Below are positions 18,023 to 26,624 of a stretch of 32,778 nt of DNA, one piece after another. The notes under the pieces are model-generated. The model was not told the origin of the DNA. It saw only the letters and a program-made list of their open reading frames with translations, and did no database searches. This stretch comes from Candidatus Nomurabacteria bacterium GW2011_GWC2_42_20. GTDB lineage: Bacteria > Patescibacteriota > Minisyncoccia > Phycocordibacterales > UBA1550. The DNA lies in the NCBI GenBank assembly GCA_000998425.1, contig LCDG01000010.1, positions 1 through 32,778 on the forward strand, in the 5' to 3' direction. Position numbers and translations under genes: made by a program. How positions within the stretch are numbered: position 1 is the first letter of the stretch; each line of letters starts with the position of its first letter.

Positions 18023-18106
18023 TGCGCAGGAGAGGATTTGAACCTCCATGCCGGTGAAGGCGCTACCACCTCAAGGTAGTGCGTCTACCAATTTCGCCAC
18101 CTGCGC
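18023..18106 (-). tRNA. tRNA-Leu(GAG)
   Basis: Long-variable-arm tRNA; anticodon stem-loop CTACC-TTGAGGT-GGTAG; acceptor GCGCAGG/CCTGCGC. Confidence 0.95.
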
Positions 18107-18259
18107 ATTCATCCCATCAATTGATGACCCTATGAGCATACCCCAGAAAGGAGATTTTTTCAAGCAAAAGCGCGAGTGTTTGACTCGCGCATTTCGAATC
18201 AGCTGACGAATCACCAGATTTCGTGTCATCGGACACGCGTCTTGGACGTAAACTAGTCG

Positions 18260-18700
18260 TTATGCAATTACTTCCTCTGCTGTTGGTGCATCTACAACCT
18301 CTCCCTCCTGCACTGGGACAGTCACACCACTCTTTGTGTGACGCATCTTACGCTTTACATCACGAGCAACCTTGCAACGAACGAAGTAAAGTTTTGAGCG
18401 ACGAACTTCAGACTGGCGCACAATTTCAATCTTATCAATCGATGGAGAGTAGAGTGGGAAGATCTTTTCAACACCTACACCAGACGCAACCTTGCGAACA
18501 GTGAACATAGCGCCATTTCCTTTGCCACCTTTTACGGCAAGTACAAGTCCCTCAAAAATCTGCATGCGAGTCTTACCTTTTTCCTCAATCTTGAGGTGTA
18601 CCTTAACTGTTGCTCCAGCGCGAATAGGCAAATCCTTGCGACTTGCTACTGCTACTGGGCTCATTTGTATTGTTGTAGTTTCCATAATTTTTGTCTTCAA
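18260..18700 (-). CDS. rplS: 50S ribosomal protein L19
   Basis: IRAGATVKVHLKIEEKGKTRMQIFEGLVLAVKGG; GVEKIFPLYSPSIDKIEIVR; likely start at METTTIQ, 18685. Confidence 0.95.
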   Translation of the reverse strand: MKTKIMETTTIQMSPVAVASRKDLPIRAGATVKVHLKIEEKGKTRMQIFEGLVLAVKGGKGNGAMFTVRKVASGVGVEKIFPLYSPSIDKIEIVRQSEVRRSKLYFVRCKVARDVKRKMRHTKSGVTVPVQEGEVVDAPTAEEVIA

Positions 18701-18715
18701 GTATCCGCTACTCTA

Positions 18716-19453
18716 TCATATGATACCCATTTCTGCAAGACCCGTCTTGAAGTCCTCTGGAAGCGGTGCTTCAACCTTGTGCTCTACTCCATTTTGACCT
18801 TTAAATACAACAGAAAAAGCATGGAGGGCTGTTCGACCAAAACCAAGCAAGCATGGTGCCTTTGGCGCATATAACTTGTCACATAAAATGGGGTGACCGA
18901 CTGCCTTTAAGTGTACGCGAATCTGGTGTGTACGCCCTGTATGTGGGCACACCTCAAGGTACGAAAGCTTGCTTCCTTTTGCATCTCCTTCGCCTAACAC
19001 ACGATATTCGGTTACTGCTTCTCGAAGTTCTCCGCGAGCACCGTACTCTGAAGACCATTTACGAAAATCACTTTTTGAACGACCTATAGGTTTGTCTATG
19101 GTACCAACAGATTCCTTAAACACGCCGTGAGTTATTGTTCGGTATGATTTTTTGATTGTTCGCGCCTGAAACTGTGCTTTCAAATTTAAAAAAGATGCCT
19201 GTGTTTTTGCGATTAGGAGAACACCGGATGTGTCACGGTCGATGCGATGCACGATCCCCCATTTCTCAATAACACCACCTTTGGTGAGAGGTATCGTCTC
19301 ACCAACCCCGTGCACGCTAGGATACTTTTCAAGAACCCAGTCAGCAAGAGTTTCTTCTTTAGTACGCCCATCAGAATGAACAACAAGACCAGCAGGTTTA
19401 TTCACCGCAAGCACTTCATCATCTTCATATAAAATTGGGATATTCATTGTCAT
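18716..19453 (-). CDS. RluA-family pseudouridine synthase
   Basis: VNKPAGLVVHSD, WGIVHRIDRDTSGVLLIAKT, HTGRTHQIRVHLKAVGHPILCDKLY. Confidence 0.95.
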   Translation of the reverse strand: MTMNIPILYEDDEVLAVNKPAGLVVHSDGRTKEETLADWVLEKYPSVHGVGETIPLTKGGVIEKWGIVHRIDRDTSGVLLIAKTQASFLNLKAQFQARTIKKSYRTITHGVFKESVGTIDKPIGRSKSDFRKWSSEYGARGELREAVTEYRVLGEGDAKGSKLSYLEVCPHTGRTHQIRVHLKAVGHPILCDKLYAPKAPCLLGFGRTALHAFSVVFKGQNGVEHKVEAPLPEDFKTGLAEMGII

Positions 19454-19459
19454 CGTTCT

Positions 19460-20161
19460 CTACTTCCCGTGTCGTCTTTCGCGGACCTTGAACTCTTCAA
19501 TGATTCTCGTAAATTCCTCCTTTGAAAATTCTGGCCAGAAAACATCCGTGAAGAAAAGTTCACTATACACTGTTTGCCAAGGCAGAAAACCAGAGGTTCT
19601 ATGCTCTCCACTAGTGCGAATAACGAGATCTGGGTCTGGCATCGGATACGACCAAAGCTTTTTTGAAAAATCATCCTCAGTGACGCTTTGCACGCCCTCT
19701 GCCAAAAGTGCGTTTGTGGCAGAAAGAATCTCTGCTCTTCCGCCGTAGGATACCGCTACATGCAAGGTCACATCATAATCCTTTGCTGTCTCTGACTCTG
19801 CCTTCTCCATTCCTCCTTGTATATCATCGTCAAAACGCGCGCGGTCGCCAATAAACCGCACTCGTACGCGATTCTCAATCATTTTTTTTATTTCATTATT
19901 GAGAATAAAGCGAAGTAGTTTCAATAAAAACCCGACTTCTTCCTCGCTACGTTGCCAATTCTCTGTAGAAAATGCAAAAACAACGACATCTGAGATCCCC
20001 GCCTCGCGCGCCCACTCGACGACATCCTGCAGTCTTTTATACCCTTCGTTGTGCCCTTCAAAAACTGGCTTATTGTGCGCGCGTGCCCAACGGCGATTGC
20101 CGTCCATAATAATACCAACGCATTTTATTTGTGAATCTGTCATGTGTTTATTAGCAATCAA
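19460..20161 (-). CDS. uppS: Isoprenyl (undecaprenyl diphosphate) synthase
   Basis: CVGIIMDGNRRWARAHNKPVFEGHNEGYKRL; FAFSTENWQRSEEEV; PDPDLVIRTSGEHRTSGFLPWQTVYSELFFTDVFWPEF. Confidence 0.96.
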   Translation of the reverse strand: MIANKHMTDSQIKCVGIIMDGNRRWARAHNKPVFEGHNEGYKRLQDVVEWAREAGISDVVVFAFSTENWQRSEEEVGFLLKLLRFILNNEIKKMIENRVRVRFIGDRARFDDDIQGGMEKAESETAKDYDVTLHVAVSYGGRAEILSATNALLAEGVQSVTEDDFSKKLWSYPMPDPDLVIRTSGEHRTSGFLPWQTVYSELFFTDVFWPEFSKEEFTRIIEEFKVRERRHGK

Positions 20162-20433
20162 TACAGAATATCAAAACTTTTGTATCCTCCCAAGGGCTCC
20201 GACCACTTTTCTGATACAGTATCAACCCTGGAAAGAAGAGGCCCTTTATGAATGAGTCTAAAAAGTTCCATTAGCTTACTTTCCTCGCCCTCCGCAACGA
20301 TAGACACCGACCCATCAATATTATTTTTTACGCTACCAACAATCCCACGAGACCTTGCTTTGCGTGTCACAAAATCACGAAACATTACCATTTGCACACG
20401 ACCAAACACTTGGCATTCGAGACGTTTTTGCAT
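20158..20433 (-). CDS. Acylphosphatase
   Basis: QVFGRVQMVMFRDFVTRKARSRGIVGSVKNNIDGSVSIVAEGEE. Confidence 0.85.
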   Translation of the reverse strand: MQKRLECQVFGRVQMVMFRDFVTRKARSRGIVGSVKNNIDGSVSIVAEGEESKLMELFRLIHKGPLLSRVDTVSEKWSEPLGGYKSFDILY

Positions 20434-20472
20434 ACCACTTACCCTAGCGTGGTTCTGTGTAAAACACAAGTG

Positions 20473-20545
20473 TGGGAGATAGAGGACTTGAACCTCTGAC
20501 CTTTTCGGTGTAAACGAATTGCTCTACCAACTGAGCTAATCTCCC
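20473..20545 (-). tRNA. tRNA-Val(TAC)
   Basis: Acceptor GGGAGAT/ATCTCCC, anticodon loop TTTACAC. Confidence 0.95.
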
Positions 20546-20632
20546 AATAACTTTATTATACCGTTCTTCGCACAGTATCCATAAAGAAGTGCTAACCTTT
20601 TGGGCCTGCCAAAACAGCTAATCCCCCAATAA
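20546..20632 (-). repeat. tRNA-Val 5'-end duplication element
   Basis: TTATTGGGGGATTAGCTG (20615-20632) duplicates TTATTGGGAGATTAGCTC at the tRNA start, offset 82 bp; hairpin TTTTGG..CCAAAA; TACTGTGCG at +50. Confidence 0.65.
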
Positions 20633-20666
20633 TCCATACTATACCAGATATTGGGAGAAAAACAAT

Positions 20667-20844
20667 GGTGCCCCCACTCGTCTCGGTCCCGAGTTACTAA
20701 GTCGCCAAGCTCCTAAGTACTCGCGACCCCGCCTCATTGTTTTTGATTACAAAAACATATTCCGGCTTTCGATTCCTCGCGCAAGTGAAGCAGTTCACTT
20801 GCTGCGGGGCACCAACAGAAAAATCGCCATCAGGCGATTTTGTT
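20667..20844 (-). repeat. tRNA-Arg(TCT)-anchored structured element (3'-type)
   Basis: Inverted tRNA 3'-end copy interrupted by CAAGTGAA-GCAG-TTCACTTG; helix GCC..GGC; core stem-loop 20685-20728; direct tRNA 3'-end copy GGTGCCCCC at 20667-20675. Confidence 0.75.
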
Positions 20845-20846
20845 GG

Positions 20847-20918
20847 TGCCCCCGCGAGGAATCGAACCTCGAATAACGGCTTAGAAGTCCGCAGTTATAT
20901 CCATTTAACTACAGGGGC
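20847..20918 (-). tRNA. tRNA-Arg(TCT)
   Basis: Acceptor GCCCCTG/CGGGGGC, T-arm CGAGG-TTCGATT-CCTCG, anticodon loop CTTCTAA. Confidence 0.93.
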
Positions 20919-20973
20919 TTATTAAATTAAGCAAAATGTTCGAACGAAGAAACTCTACCACAGGATCACCCTT

Positions 20974-21303
20974 CTACAAAGAAGGGTCTGCTGTCGTTAA
21001 CTTTTCGCTTTTTGCCTTTTCGAAATTAGCGGCCTTTTCATCAATTTGATCTGCAACAATCTTAAGCCCTTCCGTATCAAGCACCTCTACATTATTAACC
21101 TTTTTTGGCTCAGCAAAGAAGTGGTCGCGATTCACCCCAATAGACATATAGATGTTGAAAACGAGTGAGACGCTGAGCCATATAAAAAACAGGAGGACAA
21201 GATTTTTCCAATCACGGAATGGTGTTATCTCCATTTTTAAAGCATCTGCACCTTTTGAAAAAGAGATCTTTTTAAGCCAATTTTTTATATTCATATTATT
21301 CAT
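20974..21303 (-). CDS. Hypothetical single-TM protein in pilMNO-like operon
   Basis: 109-aa ORF, one TM, overlaps the PilO-like gene by 8 bp. Confidence 0.65.
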   Translation of the reverse strand: MNNMNIKNWLKKISFSKGADALKMEITPFRDWKNLVLLFFIWLSVSLVFNIYMSIGVNRDHFFAEPKKVNNVEVLDTEGLKIVADQIDEKAANFEKAKSEKLTTADPSL

Positions 21304-21847
21304 TGACGAAATTAAGGATTGTTAAATAAGCTTCGGCCCTCCATATTGGTGCTCCACCTCTACTTACCGCACCCGCTTCTAAATCTTCCCTAACAACACG
21401 AAGAGTATTCCATCCAATCTCTCCTGGAAAGTTTTCCAAAAGCACTAATAAGCGTGAGACCTCTGAAAAAGTTCCTATTGCCTTTATGCGGAAGTTTAAC
21501 AATGGAACTGTTTTTTCAGTAAAACCTTTTTCAAGAGACTCTATTGTAATTCTGGTTCCAGACTGTGGGCCAAGTGCCTCTACTTTTTTTATAAAGACAG
21601 ATATTTCGTTTTCTTTAAAAAAGAACTTTGAAATTTTTTCTATATTAATATTTTCGCGTCTCAAAGCTGACGCTGCCGAGGCAGTGTGCGACTCCTTACC
21701 AGAAAGCTCGTTTATTTTCTCTGAGAACTTTATTGATTCCTCTGTTTTATTCTTCATTGAGAAAAACAGTGATGCAGAAATAGCAACAGTAATAATCATA
21801 ACCATAGACGCCGCACCAAATAGTATTATTATTTTATTTGATTTCAT
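21296..21847 (-). CDS. PilO-like type IV pilus assembly protein
   Basis: N-terminal TM then coiled coil; third in the pilM-pilN order. Confidence 0.6.
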   Translation of the reverse strand: MKSNKIIILFGAASMVMIITVAISASLFFSMKNKTEESIKFSEKINELSGKESHTASAASALRRENINIEKISKFFFKENEISVFIKKVEALGPQSGTRITIESLEKGFTEKTVPLLNFRIKAIGTFSEVSRLLVLLENFPGEIGWNTLRVVREDLEAGAVSRGGAPIWRAEAYLTILNFVNE

Positions 21848-22416
21848 TTTGTTTTGTTTTTTGATGTTGGTTTTGTGTTGCGCTCTAAAACAACAGAAAA
21901 TTCTATATTCTCGCTTTTTACATAGCTAGATATTGGTAGTGTCACATCTGTGAACCTTGTATCCTTTTTTAATTCTTCAAAGAAGCTTGATAGACTGTCG
22001 CGATCTAATGCTTCGCCAGTAATGACTACTCTTTCCTGGTTAACCACCGAGTCATATGTAACTCCATAGATTTTGATCTTACGACTTTTGTTATTTAGGA
22101 TATCCGATATTACTTGGTATGGGGAGAGCTGGGTTTTTGCGCTAGCTTTCAAAAGGAGGGTAATTTTATTATTTATATCAACCACTTGGGAGCTCACATC
22201 TTTTTCTTTCACTCCGCCTCCGTACACTTCCTCAAGGGTTGCGAGTTCTTTTTCTAGGTTGTTGTACTTTGAGGTTGAAAGCAAATATGGCGACATAAAC
22301 AAAACGAGGTTTGCAGTAATAAGAAGGTCTGTAACGATAAGCGAAACAATCGTAAGACGAATACGGTACTTGTTGAGGATCTTCTTCTTTTCCTTTGTTG
22401 CAAAAATATTTATCAT
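21844..22416 (-). CDS. PilN-like type IV pilus assembly protein
   Basis: INIFATKEKKKILNKYRIRLTIVSLIVTDLLITANLVLF, then coiled coil and fimbrial-assembly-like C-terminus. Confidence 0.65.
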   Translation of the reverse strand: MINIFATKEKKKILNKYRIRLTIVSLIVTDLLITANLVLFMSPYLLSTSKYNNLEKELATLEEVYGGGVKEKDVSSQVVDINNKITLLLKASAKTQLSPYQVISDILNNKSRKIKIYGVTYDSVVNQERVVITGEALDRDSLSSFFEELKKDTRFTDVTLPISSYVKSENIEFSVVLERNTKPTSKNKTK

Positions 22417-22424
22417 AATTGCTG

Positions 22425-23522
22425 TTATTGTGACCGGCGCAATGCGAGACCAAAAGCTGTTGCGTATCGCAATGAATCGTTAAAGCTAATTTCTGGGACG
22501 TAATTCTCAAGCGTATTCACATTTATCATTACGTTTGCAAGCTCCACTGTCGCAGAAGAACCGGTTGATAGGTAATTCAAAAAGCCTGCTAGGTTCGAAT
22601 CTCCACCGCAGAGATATATTTTCTCTACAACTGGACGCCTGTTCCCATGTTCGTCATTGTGCTCCTGCCAATACGTCTTGTGTTTGCCTATCTCCTCGCG
22701 CAATGTTGACACTATGTATATCGTTGCCAACAATACATCTTCGTTTGTGCTGTCAACGGAAATCCCATTTTCGTGTTTTATTTTTTCTGCCTCTTCATAC
22801 GAAATATTCATGTTTTTTGCAATAGCATCGGTAAGCATCCCCCCACCAATCGGTATTGTCGATGTAAATTTAACCACCCCTTCTGAAACTATTGCTACAC
22901 CAGTGCGTGTCCTGCCAAAATCAACAAGCATTACAGTGCCCTTGTCCCCCTCTGGAACTACTGCTCGCGCAATAGACTGCGCCTCGATTTCAAATGAGAC
23001 TGGTGTTATCCCGGACCCTAAAAACGCCTCCATATACCCATCGATGAGAGATCTTTCAACCGCCGCAACACTTACATCAATAAATGAGCTGTCTTCTTTT
23101 ATTATGTCGTAATCAAATAGTGCTTCGCTTGTTTTTACAGGAATGTGCTCCTCAAGCTCAAGCTCGATAGCGCCACGCACATCGCTGTATTTCATAGATG
23201 GAAGTCTCATCTCAAAAAGATACGCTTTTTCCTCTGGAAGCGACACCGAAGCAAATTCCAGGTTATGTATTTTTTTAAGATCACTAAAAATTAACCTAAG
23301 CTCTGCAGGCTTTTTGACCTCACCAGACTCTATAACACCACGTGGGATTGGTAGCTCACCGTAACGCCCAACAACAAAGCCTTTTCGCTTTTCGATGAGC
23401 TCGACGAAACGCATGGATGTATCTGAGATGTCAAAGCCGACAGCTGGCATTTGCAGGAACTGTGGTGGCGGGAAAAATTGATAAAATTTACTTCTCTTCA
23501 TTAAGATATAGTATACAGCCAC
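22425..23522 (-). CDS. pilM: PilM-like type IV pilus assembly ATPase
   Basis: VGFDISDTSMRFVELIEKRKGFVVGRYGELPIPRGVI; VMLVDFGRTRTGVAIVSEGVVKFTSTIPIGGGMLTDAIAKNMNISYEEAEKIK. Confidence 0.85.
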   Translation of the reverse strand: MAVYYILMKRSKFYQFFPPPQFLQMPAVGFDISDTSMRFVELIEKRKGFVVGRYGELPIPRGVIESGEVKKPAELRLIFSDLKKIHNLEFASVSLPEEKAYLFEMRLPSMKYSDVRGAIELELEEHIPVKTSEALFDYDIIKEDSSFIDVSVAAVERSLIDGYMEAFLGSGITPVSFEIEAQSIARAVVPEGDKGTVMLVDFGRTRTGVAIVSEGVVKFTSTIPIGGGMLTDAIAKNMNISYEEAEKIKHENGISVDSTNEDVLLATIYIVSTLREEIGKHKTYWQEHNDEHGNRRPVVEKIYLCGGDSNLAGFLNYLSTGSSATVELANVMINVNTLENYVPEISFNDSLRYATAFGLALRRSQ

Positions 23523-23558
23523 GCATGCTTTTTTACTACTAAATTTAGTGTTTCAAAT

Positions 23559-24158
23559 CTAGTAAAAAAATGCGTACAGCAGAGCCCCTATAAATACGAC
23601 CACTATTATGGAAATCAGATTAAAGTATTTATAAACCATGCGCGCAATGTGCCCACCAACATACCTCATTATTGTTGCAATTGTAAAAAACCTTAACCCT
23701 CTACCAAAGATTGACGCAACAATAAACACGGGGATACTGATCCCAAATAACCCACCAGCGATAGTAAAAATCTTGTATGGGATTGGCGTAAAAGCAGCCG
23801 TAAAAATGGCAAAGAAGGCATTGTCTGAGAAGAGTTTTTGCACGGTAACCATTTGTGTTTCAAGGTGGTACGTATTTACAACCCACACACCAACTGTTTG
23901 AAAAAGAAAGTAACCAATTGCGTACCCAAACAAACCGCCCAAAACCGATCCTAGTGTTGTAACAGCAGCATAAAAAAATGCTCGCAGTCTCTCGCGTGTC
24001 ATAAGTATCGCAACAAGAAGCACGTCTGGCGGAACTGGGAAAAATGACGATTCAGCAAACGAAACTCCAAACAACCACCATTTTGCATTCTTGCCCTCAG
24101 CGTGTCGTACTGCCCATGCGCCAAGAGAATCTTTTATTGTTTGAAGTCTTTGTCGCAT
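23559..24158 (-). CDS. YqaA-like VTT/DedA-related membrane protein
   Basis: SFAESSFFPVPPDVLLVAILMTRERLRAFFYAAVTTLGSVLGGLFGYAIGYF. Confidence 0.85.
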   Translation of the reverse strand: MRQRLQTIKDSLGAWAVRHAEGKNAKWWLFGVSFAESSFFPVPPDVLLVAILMTRERLRAFFYAAVTTLGSVLGGLFGYAIGYFLFQTVGVWVVNTYHLETQMVTVQKLFSDNAFFAIFTAAFTPIPYKIFTIAGGLFGISIPVFIVASIFGRGLRFFTIATIMRYVGGHIARMVYKYFNLISIIVVVFIGALLYAFFY

Positions 24159-24162
24159 AGTT

Positions 24163-24495
24163 TTACTGCACGTTTGTTCCTGGTGGGATTTCGCGTGACG
24201 GCTCTATGGTCGTCAAAAATCCGTCACCTACAGCATATAGAACCATGCCCTGACTTTCAATACCACGTATTGTGCGTGTTGGTAAATTCGCAAGTACAGG
24301 AACTTGCTTCCCAACAAGGACAGATGTATCTGGGTAATGCTCGGCTATACCAGAAAGAATCTGGCGTGGTGATTCATCGCCAGTATTGATCATAAGTTTT
24401 ATAAGCTTGTCAGCATCAGGAACTTTTTCAGCAGAAAGAATCGTTCCTATCCTTATTTCAGCTTTTTTAAATTCGTCAAATGTGATTTCTGTCAT
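24163..24495 (-). CDS. Free-standing tRNA-binding (EMAP/MetRS-beta-like) domain protein
   Basis: ITFDEFKKAEIRIGTILSAEKVPDADKLIKLMINTGDESPRQILSGIAEHY. Confidence 0.9.
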   Translation of the reverse strand: MTEITFDEFKKAEIRIGTILSAEKVPDADKLIKLMINTGDESPRQILSGIAEHYPDTSVLVGKQVPVLANLPTRTIRGIESQGMVLYAVGDGFLTTIEPSREIPPGTNVQ

Positions 24496-24557
24496 ATAAC
24501 TGGGTACAATATACTCTGCGTTCGCTCGGAGATGCAAGCCCCGTGTTTGCATCTTTC

Positions 24558-24974
24558 TCACTCACTTGAGTATAATGTTTCTAAAATTGGTTTATTGTTT
24601 TTACGATCAAGATAGCTTTGCAAAATTATCGTTGCCGCGGAATCATCAACATGCTTTCTCTTTGTTTGATAATAACGTGCCTGCTGTGTTGAAAGAAATT
24701 CACGCTCTTCGATAATTGGGATATCTATAACTCTTTGTAATCCAGTAATGAATTTATCTATTTCTTTTTTAACCGGATTAGGCTGTCCTTTATAGTCTAC
24801 CGACTCACCTATAATAATACTTTCTACTGATTCATGCGCGCAGATTGTTTTTATTTCTCCAACACAACTCTTACTATTTTCTAGAATAGCATAAGGGAAA
24901 GCTATGCTCCCCCCTTCGTCGGAGATGGCCACCCCTATTCGCTTTGTACCATAATCTATCCCGAGATATCTCAT
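24558..24974 (-). CDS. ruvX: Putative pre-16S rRNA nuclease / RuvX (YqgF)
   Basis: RYLGIDYGTKRIGVAISDEGGSIAFPYAIL; DDSAATIILQSYLD. Confidence 0.9.
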   Translation of the reverse strand: MRYLGIDYGTKRIGVAISDEGGSIAFPYAILENSKSCVGEIKTICAHESVESIIIGESVDYKGQPNPVKKEIDKFITGLQRVIDIPIIEEREFLSTQQARYYQTKRKHVDDSAATIILQSYLDRKNNKPILETLYSSE

Positions 24975-25040
24975 ACGAACATGATAGCACACTAGGCAAA
25001 CATTGCGTTTTCGGTAGATTTTGCTAGGATGGGCAGACAG

Positions 25041-25127
25041 GGATAGGTGGCTGAGTGGTCTAAGGCAGCGGTCTTGAAAACCGTCGTCCTCGAAAGTGGA
25101 CCGTGAGTTCGAATCTCACCCTATCCG
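25041..25127 (+). tRNA. tRNA-Ser(TGA)
   Basis: Acceptor GGATAGG/CCTATCC, discriminator G, anticodon loop CTTGAAA, long variable arm. Confidence 0.95.
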
Positions 25128-25183
25128 CAAAAGTAAAAAGTGGTCCGACGTCCGTCGGACCACTTTTTACTTTTGCGGATAGG
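25120..25183 (+). terminator. 31-bp perfect inverted repeat that includes the tRNA-Ser 3' acceptor strand
   Basis: CCTATCCGCAAAAGTAAAAAGTGGTCCGACG-TC-CGTCGGACCACTTTTTACTTTTGCGGATAGG. Confidence 0.8.
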
Positions 25184-25256
25184 CTAACTGTTTGACAAGA
25201 GTTCCACATGGGAATAGTGTATAAATAGCACAGTACAAATAACCAAGGAGGATACC

Positions 25257-25790
25257 ATGCGCTACTTTATCGCCCACCTTTTAAACGACTCGGTTGCAAA
25301 ATATCACCATTCGCTCGTTTATGAGCTATCTTATAGGTTTGACATAAATATAAGTGCGGGATTATTTCCTACACATTTCACTATCAAGGCTCCGTTTGAT
25401 ACGGATGACACTACCGCAATAAAGAACAAGCTTGAAAAGTTTGCGTCGGTACACTATGCTCCGTCGTTTACTATTCAAAACTTTGGACACTTTAACAAGA
25501 GAGTAATCTTTCTTGATGTTTCACTCAATGAGATTCTCTCCACTGTTGTGTGGGATATCCAAAACACTATTAAAAAGATTCCTGGTTTATCGTGGGGAGA
25601 ACATGAACCTCTGAAGAATCTTCACATTACTGTTACAAAAAATTTTGACGCAACAAAATTTGACGCTGTCTGGAGGTACCTCACGCAAAAAAATGCGCCA
25701 TTATTTGAACTGTCGTTTGACAATATAGCACTCCTCCGCTTAGAAAACGGTGCATGGACAGTAGATAGCATCTATTATCTCAATACATAA
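25257..25790 (+). CDS. 2H phosphoesterase (2'-5' RNA ligase superfamily) protein
   Basis: Two H-x-T motifs, THFTIKAPF and LHITVTKNF; AAGGAGG SD. Confidence 0.8.
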   Translation: MRYFIAHLLNDSVAKYHHSLVYELSYRFDINISAGLFPTHFTIKAPFDTDDTTAIKNKLEKFASVHYAPSFTIQNFGHFNKRVIFLDVSLNEILSTVVWDIQNTIKKIPGLSWGEHEPLKNLHITVTKNFDATKFDAVWRYLTQKNAPLFELSFDNIALLRLENGAWTVDSIYYLNT

Positions 25791-25803
25791 CTTCTACGCT
25801 AAA

Positions 25804-25833
25804 CTAAAAGCCACCTAAAATAGGTGGCTTTTT
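25804..25833. terminator. Terminator between convergent 25257 and 25850 genes
   Basis: AAAGCCACCTAAAATAGGTGGCTTTTTTT. Confidence 0.75.
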
Positions 25834-25849
25834 TTACAGAGATTTTTTT

Positions 25850-26560
25850 CTAAAATGGAAAGTTCCAAAATACATCACGGCAAATCGATAAATTTTGAGT
25901 AAAAGCTAGCGCACCAAGCCATACCAGCACTCCACCAAACAAAATATTTACGTACTGCACCCAAGCAAAGCTACGCGCAAAATATCTCTCGATCTCGCCT
26001 GCGAATGCGCCAATGATTAAAAACGGTACTCCGAGACCAACCGCGTACGCGATAAGCAAGAAGAATGTTTTTGCTGGTGCAAGTGTTGCAAGACCGAGGA
26101 TTGCACCGAGGGCCGCACCAACACATGGTGTCCACCCGGCAGCAAAAGCAGAACCAAACACAAACGAAGTAAGTGCGCGTGAAGAAAACTTTTTATGAAC
26201 TGACATTTTGTGTGGTCGTTCAAGAAATGACAATTTCACAAGCCCCATTAAATACAACCCGAAGAATATAACTATAGCCCCACCAAAACGCGCTATAAAT
26301 ATCTGCAAATCGGGGCCAGCCTGGACAAGCGCCCCATGTAATATGAGACCTAAAATTGCAAATACAGTAGTAAAACCAAGCACAAAGAATAGGCTTGCAT
26401 GAAACATCGCAAAACGCGATACTAACGCGCTTGGTGTTTTCTTTTCAATGGCGATGCCACCAAGGTACGCAAGAAACCCTGGTACTAGCGGCAACACGCA
26501 CGGGGCAAGAAAAGAAACTAGCCCTGCCCCAAACGCAACAAAAATAGTGATATCATTCAT
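25850..26560 (-). CDS. CcdA/DsbD-like cytochrome c biogenesis transmembrane protein
   Basis: GLVSFLAPCVLPLVPGFLAYLGG and AFAAGWTPCVGAALGAILGLA cysteine motifs. Confidence 0.92.
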   Translation of the reverse strand: MNDITIFVAFGAGLVSFLAPCVLPLVPGFLAYLGGIAIEKKTPSALVSRFAMFHASLFFVLGFTTVFAILGLILHGALVQAGPDLQIFIARFGGAIVIFFGLYLMGLVKLSFLERPHKMSVHKKFSSRALTSFVFGSAFAAGWTPCVGAALGAILGLATLAPAKTFFLLIAYAVGLGVPFLIIGAFAGEIERYFARSFAWVQYVNILFGGVLVWLGALAFTQNLSICRDVFWNFPF

Positions 26561-26624
26561 TGGATAACATCATACCGCAAGTGTGATAATTGCGCACGAT
26601 GTGTTCGCCTGCTACACTATCACT

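Noticed and set aside
17844-18041. 65-aa + strand ORF
   Set aside because: Lies across the tRNA-Leu element and tRNA 3' end; better explained by structured noncoding DNA.
20737-20925. ORF on + strand ending GAPARNRTSNNGLEVRSYIHLTTGAY
   Set aside because: Antisense of tRNA-Arg(TCT) and its element; artefact.
25120-25183. Ordinary rho-independent terminator only
   Set aside because: The inner stem plus T-tract is a terminator, but the perfect pairing extends into the tRNA acceptor strand, so it was kept as a finding.
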